This document shows, in pieces, positions 7,219 through 13,242 of a stretch of 20,134 nucleotides of DNA (position 1 is its first letter; each line of letters begins with the position of its first letter). The translations under genes and the position numbers were made by a program. Below the pieces are notes generated by a model, which did no database searches, was not told where the DNA came from, and worked only from the letters and a program-made list of their open reading frames with translations. The DNA is from an uncultured bacterium. Lineage in GTDB: Bacteria > Pseudomonadota > Alphaproteobacteria > SP197. The stretch covers positions 1-20,134 of the forward strand of contig CALLQH010000098.1 in assembly GCA_938014945.1 (NCBI GenBank), in the 5' to 3' direction.

Positions 7219-8829
7219 ATGGCGCCCGCCACCCGCCGCCTGCTGCTCTGGCTGGTGCCGCTGCTGGCGCTCGCCGCCCTGCTGCGCCTGATCGGCATCG
7301 GCCACGGCCTGCCTTTTGCCCTGATGGGCGACGAGGCGGTGGCCGGCCTCTACCTGGCCGATGGCCCCGCGATGGCGCAGGCGCCGCTGGTGCCCTGGCT
7401 CTACCTGCCCTTCACCCTGCCGGTTCTGGGCGTGGCCTGGCTGTTCCACGGTTTTCCCGGCGGCGCGGGTTTCGAGCAGGTCGTGCTCGACGCCACGGGC
7501 GCCATGCTGCTGGCCGCCCGCCTGGGCGCGCTCGCCATGTCGCTTGCCACCGTGGCGCTGGTCGCACTCACCGCACGGCGCCTGTTCGGCGACCGGCTGG
7601 CGGGCATCGCCGCGGGTCTGCTGATGGCGACCTGCTGGCTTTCGTCGGCACTTGCCCACGGCGCCGACCGCTGGACGCCGATGGCCTTTTTCATCTGGCT
7701 GACGGTCTACATCGCCGTGCGCTACGGCAACCGGCCGGGACCGCGCCGCGCCCTGCTGCTGGGCCTCGCCGCGGGATTTGGCACCCTCACCGGCCCGGCC
7801 GGCGCCATGGGCCTGCTTGCAGGCCTTGCCGTGCATCTGGCGCGCTACCGCGGCCGCGCCGCCAACCGCAACCTCGCCTGCATGCTGGCGCCTGCTGTCG
7901 TTCTGGGCGGTCTGTTCACGGTTCTGGGCGCGCCGGGCGCGGGCGGCGGCGACCTCGCCGGAACGGCGGGCCTGATGCTGGCGACCGCATGGTGGGCCGA
8001 TCCCCTGCTGCTGATCGGCGGCATTCTCGGCCTGGCGCTGCTCCTGCGCCGCCACGCGGGCCTCGTCGGCCTGATGCTGGCCGCCGCCGTACTCTGGGCC
8101 CTGGTCATCGGCTGGACCGCGCCGCCAGGCAACGCTGCCCTGCTGCCACTGCTGCCCCTGCTCGCCCTGGCGACGGGCGGCGGCGTGCTGTGGCTGGCCG
8201 ACCGCCTGCCGCCGCGGCTGATTCTGCCGGGCGCCATCGCGGGCGGTGTGCTGGTGTTGTATCCGCTGGCCACGGCGGGGGTGTTCTCCCTGCTGCTGGC
8301 CGCCGACGATACCCGCGAGCAGGCCGCGGCCTGGATGGAAACCAACCTGTCTGCCGGCAGCGCCGTGGTCGTCGACCTCGCGCCGGTCAGCATTCCTGCG
8401 ACCCTGGACGGCCTGCTCGATCAGGAACTCTATCTGCCGGGCACGCTTGATGCCCGCATGCGGCTCGCCATGGAAAGCGGTGCGGGCGAGGACGGTGCTC
8501 ACGCCCTGCGCGCCGTTCATGTCGGGCGCGCCGCGCCCTCGGCCATCGACGGCGAGGCCGGGCGCGCCCTGTTCCGGGACCTGCGCCAGGCCGGTTATGG
8601 GATCTTCGCCATCGCCCTGCGCCAGGACGACGTCACCCTCACCGGCCTGGAGCACGCGGTGATGGCCGATTACGAGCGGCTCGCCCTGTTCCTGAGCGCT
8701 TCCGACGATGCGGCCCCGCTTGCCCCGGACATGAGGACGGGCGCCCTGGTCGACGGGCCGGTGTGGCGCCTGTTCCTGCTGGACCGGCTCGGACCCTCGG
8801 CATTCGTGGCGCGCGTCGGCGCACCCTGA
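7219..8829 (+). CDS. Multi-spanning membrane glycosyltransferase, GT-C/PMT (GT39)-like
   Basis: This 536-residue protein has a signal-anchor first helix (about 7-27), at least eight further hydrophobic segments up to about residue 365, and a soluble C-terminal domain. The first loop carries GHGLPFALMGDEAV. The D38-E39 pair after GHGLP is the acidic motif expected for the catalytic base in GT-C enzymes of the PMT/ArnT type. These use polyprenyl-phosphate sugars and act on the periplasmic side of the inner membrane on lipids, proteins or glycans. Acceptor and donor are unknown. The start at 7219 puts the first helix directly at the N-terminus; the frame stays open upstream to 6973, but that stretch is Pro/Arg-rich and unlikely to be coding. 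The ribosome binding site is weak (GGCGGAA about 8 nt upstream). It stands alone, divergent from the XRE gene. Confidence 0.8.
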   Translation: MAPATRRLLLWLVPLLALAALLRLIGIGHGLPFALMGDEAVAGLYLADGPAMAQAPLVPWLYLPFTLPVLGVAWLFHGFPGGAGFEQVVLDATGAMLLAARLGALAMSLATVALVALTARRLFGDRLAGIAAGLLMATCWLSSALAHGADRWTPMAFFIWLTVYIAVRYGNRPGPRRALLLGLAAGFGTLTGPAGAMGLLAGLAVHLARYRGRAANRNLACMLAPAVVLGGLFTVLGAPGAGGGDLAGTAGLMLATAWWADPLLLIGGILGLALLLRRHAGLVGLMLAAAVLWALVIGWTAPPGNAALLPLLPLLALATGGGVLWLADRLPPRLILPGAIAGGVLVLYPLATAGVFSLLLAADDTREQAAAWMETNLSAGSAVVVDLAPVSIPATLDGLLDQELYLPGTLDARMRLAMESGAGEDGAHALRAVHVGRAAPSAIDGEAGRALFRDLRQAGYGIFAIALRQDDVTLTGLEHAVMADYERLALFLSASDDAAPLAPDMRTGALVDGPVWRLFLLDRLGPSAFVARVGAP

Positions 8830-8847
8830 GGCGGGCTTCGGGCCGGT

Positions 8848-9063
8848 CTAGTCTTCGGGGATGTGGCCTGGTTCCAGGCGCCGTGCGAAGGGGCCGTCGG
8901 GGCCCTGGGCGACCATGAAATGCACGGCCATGCCGCGCCGGGGTTCGCCCAGTGCGGCGCGCGCGCCGTCATCGAGATGGAACACGATGTCGCCGCCGCC
9001 CTCGATGGGGGCGACGAAGCCATAGTGTTTTTCCGCGCTGTACCAGACGATCTCGCCGTTCAT
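8848..9063 (-). CDS. Divergent cold-shock-domain protein
   Basis: At 71 residues this is the size of a single cold-shock domain. It begins GEIVWYSAEKHYGFVAP, aligning with the G-x-V-K-W-F-N...K-G-Y-G-F-I start (RNP1) of CspA-type proteins, and continues GGGDIVFHL in the place of the RNP2 strand DVFVH. Several surface aromatic residues are conserved, but the rest has diverged and the tail (GHIPED) is unusual. Cold-shock proteins bind single-stranded RNA or DNA and melt RNA structure; this one may do the same, or may have drifted to another ligand. It lies 46 nt downstream of the desaturase gene on the same strand, so co-transcription is likely. The ATG at 9063 has a GAGGA-like site 10 nt upstream. 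Confidence 0.8.
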   Translation of the reverse strand: MNGEIVWYSAEKHYGFVAPIEGGGDIVFHLDDGARAALGEPRRGMAVHFMVAQGPDGPFARRLEPGHIPED

Positions 9064-9086
9064 GGCGCGACCATCCTCAGGCAGGC

Positions 9087-9109
9087 GTCCTGCGTCAAGC
9101 CGTCAGGAC
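9087..9109 (-). repeat. Intercistronic hairpin between desaturase and cold-shock-domain genes
   Basis: GTCCTG (9087-9092) and CAGGAC (9104-9109) form a perfect 6-bp inverted repeat with an 11-nt loop directly after the desaturase stop. There is no T tract on either strand, so it may modulate mRNA stability or read-through rather than end transcription. Confidence 0.4.
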
Positions 9110-10153
9110 TCAGGCCGCCAGGGCGCGATGGGCCGCCGAGAAGGTGATCATGCGGGCATTGGCCTCGTCCCACAGGGCAAGGCGCGTGGCGCGCAGGGCA
9201 TCGAAGAAGCCGATGGTGCGCGTGGCGATCATGCCGCCGACCGAATTCTGGCAGGCCTGCAGGGCGTAGTTGGGGATGCGCGGATTGAGATGGTGCAGAT
9301 GGTGCAGGCCGATGTTGCCGGTCAGCCAGCGCAGCACCGGGGTGAGCCGCAGGTAGGAGCTGCCCTTGAGCGCGGCATCCTCGAAGTTCCAGTCGTCCTG
9401 GCGCGCCCAGGCCGAGCGCTCGAAGCGGTGCTGCACCGAAAACAGCCAGACGCCGACGATGGCCGCGGGCACCATGATGCCGAGCTGGATCACCGCCACA
9501 TCGGCCGCCCCCAGGGCCAGCACGAGGCCGCCGTAGAGCAGCACGAGGCCGAGATTGGTGAGGTGGACGTTGCGCCGCTCGCGCTCCCAGCCCTCCGGCA
9601 TGTCGAAGGGCACGCGGTAGAGTCCCAGGAAGACGAAGGGCGGCACCAGGATGTTGGCGACGATGGGGTGGCGCGAGAAGCGGTACCAGAAGCGCTCGCG
9701 CGGCTTCAGGGCGCGGTACTCCTCCAGCGTCAGGCAGGTGGAGTAGATGTCGGCCCCGCTCGCGCGGCGGTCGAGGTTGTTCCAGATGCCATGATGCTGG
9801 GCATGCTGGCGCCGCCAGCCGGCATAGGGTGTGAGCGTGATCATGCTGCACACCATGCCGAGCAGGTCGTTGGCCCGGCGCGAGCGGAAGAAGGCGCGGT
9901 GGCCGCAATCGTGCTGGATGATGAAGACACGCACGACGAAAAAGGCCGCCAGCGGCCCCAGCAGGAGCGCCAGCCAAAGGGACACGTCCGCCAGCAGGTA
10001 CATCGCCGCGCACAGGGCGAGAAAACCGCCGATGGAGGTGAGAATCTGCAGGGCGCTGCGGCCGCGATGGGGCTGCTCGTAGTCTTTCAGGGCGGTGCGC
10101 AGGCGGCGCGAGTGATCTTCGCCGCAGGTCGCTGCGGCATCGGGGGATGTCAT
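9110..10153 (-). CDS. Membrane fatty acid desaturase (delta-12-like, three-histidine-box family)
   Basis: This 347-residue protein carries the three His boxes of membrane di-iron desaturases: H81-D-C-G-H85, H117-A-Q-H120-H121 and H284-H-L-H-H288 in the LHHLHHLNPRIPNYAL context typical of bacterial delta-12-type acyl-lipid desaturases. Hydrophobic segments lie at about 35-75, 95-110, 165-180 and 200-240. The reaction expected is O2- and electron-dependent introduction of a cis double bond into membrane acyl chains; regiospecificity cannot be read from sequence. The ATG at 10153 is directly preceded by an in-frame TTG; GGAAG is 11 nt before ATG and 8 nt before TTG, so either could initiate. The frame stays open much further upstream, but that part lacks family similarity. 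A cold-shock-domain gene follows. Confidence 0.92.
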   Translation of the reverse strand: MTSPDAAATCGEDHSRRLRTALKDYEQPHRGRSALQILTSIGGFLALCAAMYLLADVSLWLALLLGPLAAFFVVRVFIIQHDCGHRAFFRSRRANDLLGMVCSMITLTPYAGWRRQHAQHHGIWNNLDRRASGADIYSTCLTLEEYRALKPRERFWYRFSRHPIVANILVPPFVFLGLYRVPFDMPEGWERERRNVHLTNLGLVLLYGGLVLALGAADVAVIQLGIMVPAAIVGVWLFSVQHRFERSAWARQDDWNFEDAALKGSSYLRLTPVLRWLTGNIGLHHLHHLNPRIPNYALQACQNSVGGMIATRTIGFFDALRATRLALWDEANARMITFSAAHRALAA

Positions 10154-10274
10154 CAAGGGACAGGCTTCCGGAAGGCTGCGGGGAAGAGGCGCCAGCGCAG
10201 CGCCGCATGGCGCTTCTGCGAATCGGCTTCCCGGGTTCCCAGTTGATATGGGGACGCGGGGAGCCGATTGCATC

Positions 10275-10307
10275 GGGCCGCCGCAAGGCCGCAGCGGACG
10301 GCGGCCC
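10275..10307. repeat. Strong GC inverted repeat upstream of the desaturase gene
   Basis: GGGCCGCCG (10275-10283) and CGGCGGCCC (10299-10307) form a perfect 9-bp stem with a 15-nt loop. It lies about 120 nt before the desaturase start on the minus strand and 40 nt before the rimP promoter. No T tract follows on either strand. Confidence 0.5.
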
Positions 10308-10346
10308 ACGGACTCCGCGGGGGGCCTTCCGGCCTGTGGAAAAAAC

Positions 10347-10374
10347 TTGCCCTCGACACCACTTTGGCTATGAT
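10347..10374 (+). promoter_or_regulatory. Probable housekeeping promoter of the rimP-nusA-infB operon
   Basis: TTGCCC (10347-10352) and TATGAT (10369-10374) are separated by 16 nt. The -10 differs from consensus at one position. The predicted start is near 10381, about 140 nt upstream of rimP and just before the terminator-like hairpin at 10413. Confidence 0.6.
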
Positions 10375-10389
10375 CCGGCCGCTCTGGAG

Positions 10390-10435
10390 CTTGGCCTTCA
10401 GGGCATGTCAGGGTGGGCCAAGGGCCCACTTTTTT
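10390..10435 (+). promoter_or_regulatory. Candidate transcription attenuator in the rimP leader
   Basis: The terminator stem is GTGGGCC (10413-10419) with GGCCCAC (10423-10429), a 3-nt loop and six T (10430-10435). CTTGGCC (10390-10396) is perfectly complementary to GGCCAAG (10416-10422), which overlaps the terminator's left arm and loop, so the two structures are mutually exclusive. The predicted promoter lies immediately upstream and rimP begins 85 nt downstream. Premature stopping would yield an RNA of about 55 nt. By analogy with the NusA-sensitive terminators before the E. coli nusA operon, this may give feedback control, but that is inference. Confidence 0.6.
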
Positions 10436-10520
10436 GTTTGTCGCGTGGAGTCGTCGCCCGGACCATTGAGGCGTCGCCCGACGGACCGGTCCCCGGCTTC
10501 GCGCAAGGGAACGGGAACCG

Positions 10521-11018
10521 ATGGAGCCAACGGGCGAGATCGAGCGTCTGATCGAACCAATCCTGGAGCAGATGGGCTTCCGGGTGGTGCGCGTGAAGTT
10601 TTTCGCGCGGCCCCGGCGGACGCTGCAGGTCATGGCCGAGCGGGCCGACGGTTCGACGGTGATCGTCGACGACTGCGCGGCCATCAGCCGCGCGATTTCG
10701 GCGGCGCTGGAGGTCGAGGATCCGATTCGCGGTGCCTACGACCTGGAGGTGAGCTCCACGGGGATCGATCGCCCGCTGGTTCGGATCGAGGATTTTGTGC
10801 GCTTCATCGGCTTCGAGGCGCAGGTAACGGTCGACCCGCCGGTCGAGGGACAGAAGCGGTTCCGCGGCAGGCTGGTCGGGGCAGGCGAAGGCAGGGTGAC
10901 GATGACGCTGGAGAGCGGGGCCGATGTGGCCCTGGCCTTCGATGACATCGCCGAGGCCAAGCTTGCCATGACCGACGAACTCATCGCGGCAACCATGCCG
11001 CCGGTCAACGACGCGTGA
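10521..11018 (+). CDS. rimP: Ribosome maturation factor RimP
   Basis: This 165-residue protein has the two-domain RimP layout. The N-terminal alpha/beta domain (about 1-85) includes IEPILEQMGFRVVRVKF and VDDCAAISRAI, and YDLEVSSTGIDRPL is the classic family signature at the domain junction. An SH3-like C-terminal domain follows (about 90-160). RimP binds the pre-30S particle and is needed for late maturation of the small subunit's 3' domain. The position before nusA is the nearly universal one. AAGGGA lies 10 nt before the ATG at 10521. The next gene begins after a 23-nt gap. Confidence 0.95.
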   Translation: MEPTGEIERLIEPILEQMGFRVVRVKFFARPRRTLQVMAERADGSTVIVDDCAAISRAISAALEVEDPIRGAYDLEVSSTGIDRPLVRIEDFVRFIGFEAQVTVDPPVEGQKRFRGRLVGAGEGRVTMTLESGADVALAFDDIAEAKLAMTDELIAATMPPVNDA

Positions 11019-11041
11019 CGATAGGGAAGAGGTAGAGGGCC

Positions 11042-12607
11042 ATGGAGGCTGCAACCATCGCGTACCAGGAACTGCTCCAGGTCGCCGACGCCGTTGCCCG
11101 TGAAAAGGGCATCGACCGCGAGACCGTGGTCGAGGCCATGGAACAGGCGATCCAGCACGCGGCCAAGCGCAAGTACGGCCACGAGCACGACATTCGCGCC
11201 GCGATCGACCGCGACAGCGGCCATGTCTCGCTGCAGCGTTTCGTCGAGGTGGTCGACGAGGTCGAGAACCCCTCGACCCAGATCGAGGTCGAGGCGGCCC
11301 GGGTGCAGAACCCCTATGCCCAGGTCGGCGACTTCATCTCCGAGGACCTGCCGCCGGTCGAGTTCGGCCGCATCAATGCGCAGACGGCCAAGCAGGTCAT
11401 CGTGCAGAAGGTGCGCGACGCCGAGCGCGCCCGCCAGTACGAGGAATACAAGGACCGCATCGGCGAGATCATCAACGGCCTGGTCAAGCGGCCCGAGCAC
11501 GGCAACTGGATCATCGATCTGGGCAAGGCCGAGGCCATGCTGCGCCGCGACGACTGCCTGCCGCGCGAGATCCTGCGCCGCGGCGACCGTGTGCGCGCCT
11601 ATATCTACGACGTCCGCAAGGAGCCGCGCGGCCCGCAGGTCTTCATCTCGCGCAGCCACCCGCAGTTCATGGCCAAGCTCTTTGCCCAGGAAGTGCCGGA
11701 AATCTACGACGGCATCATCGAGATCAAGGCCGTGGCCCGCGATCCCGGCAGCCGCGCCAAGATCGCCGTCATGTCCAACGATCACGCCATCGACCCCGTC
11801 GGCGCGTGCGTGGGCATGCGCGGCAGCCGCGTCCAGGCCGTGGTCAACGAGCTGGGCGGCGAGAAGATCGACATCATTCCCTGGTCGCAGGATACCGCGA
11901 CCTTCGTCGTCAACGCCCTGCAGCCCGCCGAAGTGACCAAGGTGGTGATGGACGAGGACGACCGGCGCATGGAAGTCGTCGTGCCCGACGATCAGCTTTC
12001 GCTGGCCATCGGCCGGCGCGGCCAGAACGTGCGCCTGGCCAGCCAGCTGGTCGGCTGGGACATCGACATCATGACCGAATCGGACGAGTCCGAGCGGCGC
12101 ATCCAGCAGATGAAGATGCGCAGCGAGCACTTCATGGAGTCGCTCGACGTCGACGACGTGCTGGCCCGCCTGCTGGTCACCGAAGGCTTCACCGAGGTCG
12201 ACGAGGTCGCCTATGTCGCGATCGAGGAACTGGCGAGCATCGGCGGCCTGGACGAGGCGATCGCCCAGGAGCTGCAGAACCGCGCCCTTGCCTTCGTCGA
12301 GGAGCGCGACCGCCAGATGGACGCCAGGCGCCGCGAGCTGGGCGTCGAGGATGCGCTCGCCGACATCGAGGCCCTAACGCCGACCATGCTGGTCCAGCTC
12401 GGCGAAAAGGGCGTGAAGACGCTCGACGATCTGGCTGATCTGGCCGGCGACGAGCTGATCGAGGATTATCTCAAGGGCAGCTACCTGACGCTGGATGAGG
12501 CCAACGCCATCATCATGGCCGCCCGCGCCCACTGGTTCCCCGACGAGGAGGAGGCCGCCGAGGCCGAGGACTCGCAGGACGAAGCCGTGGAGGAGGTGGC
12601 ATCCTGA
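11042..12607 (+). CDS. nusA: Transcription termination/antitermination factor NusA
   Basis: This 521-residue protein has all expected domains. The RNA-polymerase-binding N-terminus (about 1-125) begins ELLQVADAVAREKGIDRETV. An S1 domain follows at about 135-200, then KH1 with the G-x-x-G loop GMRG (about 257) and KH2 with GRRGQNVRLAS (about 322). Two C-terminal helix-hairpin-helix/AR-like repeats span about 360-500, followed by an acidic Glu-rich tail. NusA modulates pausing, intrinsic termination and antitermination. The start has AAGAGG (11027-11032) 9 nt upstream. The stop TGA at 12605-12607 is overlapped by the proposed CUG start of ylxR. NusA is also the natural candidate for acting on the upstream leader terminator. 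Confidence 0.97.
   Translation: MEAATIAYQELLQVADAVAREKGIDRETVVEAMEQAIQHAAKRKYGHEHDIRAAIDRDSGHVSLQRFVEVVDEVENPSTQIEVEAARVQNPYAQVGDFISEDLPPVEFGRINAQTAKQVIVQKVRDAERARQYEEYKDRIGEIINGLVKRPEHGNWIIDLGKAEAMLRRDDCLPREILRRGDRVRAYIYDVRKEPRGPQVFISRSHPQFMAKLFAQEVPEIYDGIIEIKAVARDPGSRAKIAVMSNDHAIDPVGACVGMRGSRVQAVVNELGGEKIDIIPWSQDTATFVVNALQPAEVTKVVMDEDDRRMEVVVPDDQLSLAIGRRGQNVRLASQLVGWDIDIMTESDESERRIQQMKMRSEHFMESLDVDDVLARLLVTEGFTEVDEVAYVAIEELASIGGLDEAIAQELQNRALAFVEERDRQMDARRRELGVEDALADIEALTPTMLVQLGEKGVKTLDDLADLAGDELIEDYLKGSYLTLDEANAIIMAARAHWFPDEEEAAEAEDSQDEAVEEVAS
12591..12596 (+). promoter_or_regulatory. Ribosome binding site that decides the ylxR start
   Basis: A perfect AGGAGG inside the last nusA codons lies 7 nt before CTG at 12604. 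No ATG, GTG or TTG in the ylxR frame occurs between here and the conserved R-R-C motif, so this site favours CUG initiation. Confidence 0.6.
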
Positions 12608-13242
12608 AGCCGGCGCGAGCAGACATCGAACGTGGCGAACCGGGCAGCGAACGCCGCTGCGCGGTGACCGGCCAGACCGGCGGACGCGAGGGGCTGATGC
12701 GCTTCGTGGCCGATCCGGAAGGCCGTGTCGTGCCCGATATCGCCGAGCGCCTGCCCGGCCGCGGTGTCTGGCTGACCGCCCGGCGCGACATCGTCGAGAC
12801 GGCGATGCGCAAGGGCGTCTTTGCCCGCGGCCTCAAGACCCGGGCGCTGGCCGATGCCGCCATCGCCGACGAGATCGAGGCCATGCTGCTGCGCCGCACG
12901 CTGGAGCTGATCGGCCTGGCCCGGCGCGCCGGCGAGGCGGTGACGGGTTACGAAAAGGTCCGCGCGATGCTGGGGGCCGGCAGGGCCGGCCTCTTGCTGC
13001 ATGCGCGGGATGGTTCTATGGACGGCCTCGCAAAGCTCGGCCGCACGGATGGCGTGACGGTCGTGCGTGTGCTCGACGGCGAGGAACTGGGCCGGCCCTT
13101 CGGCCGGGACCGCGCCGTCCACACCGCGTTGGCAAGGGGGCGCCTTGCCGAATCGGTGGAACGTGAATGCCGGCGTCTGGCCGGGTTTCGAGGCCAGACC
13201 GGGGATGTAGTGGTGACGATGGAAGGACGCAGTGATGGCTGA
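12604..13242 (+). CDS. ylxR: YlxR (DUF448) RNA-binding protein with L7Ae-like C-terminal domain; CUG start proposed
   Basis: The protein of about 212 residues begins with a YlxR domain: E-R-R-C19 near the N-terminus, LMRFVADPEGRVVPD, and G52-R-G-V-W56, the family's GRG motif. LELIGLARRAGEAVTGYEKV follows, beginning an L7Ae/L30e-like domain (about 105-200), the two-domain layout common in Alphaproteobacteria. YlxR proteins are nucleic-acid binding, and known members bind RNase P RNA or act as regulators. The first standard start in frame is GTG at 12664, but this would delete the conserved R-R-C segment. The frame upstream contains CTG at 12604, 7 nt after AGGAGG and overlapping the nusA stop as CTGA. 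The gene ends 8 nt inside infB, implying translational coupling. Confidence 0.88.
   Translation: MKPARADIERGEPGSERRCAVTGQTGGREGLMRFVADPEGRVVPDIAERLPGRGVWLTARRDIVETAMRKGVFARGLKTRALADAAIADEIEAMLLRRTLELIGLARRAGEAVTGYEKVRAMLGAGRAGLLLHARDGSMDGLAKLGRTDGVTVVRVLDGEELGRPFGRDRAVHTALARGRLAESVERECRRLAGFRGQTGDVVVTMEGRSDG

Larger units (their letters stand above)
10154..10520. other. Intergenic region between divergent desaturase and rimP
   Basis: This 367-bp stretch has no credible gene. It holds a 9-bp GC stem near 10275-10307, a plus-strand promoter at 10347-10374, an intrinsic terminator at 10413-10435 with an overlapping alternative stem, and then about 85 nt of rimP leader. In E. coli the equivalent operon begins with the initiator tRNA gene metY. 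I looked for a tRNA here and saw neither a T-loop signature nor an acceptor stem. Confidence 0.7.

Noticed and set aside
10154..10520. A possible tRNA (metY-like) before rimP, as in E. coli
   Set aside because: No T-loop, anticodon arm or acceptor stem could be assembled; the only structures are simple GC hairpins.
10404..10551. A 48-codon leader-peptide-like frame running through the rimP terminator
   Set aside because: It has no good ribosome binding site, overlaps rimP in another frame and has no run of regulatory codons.
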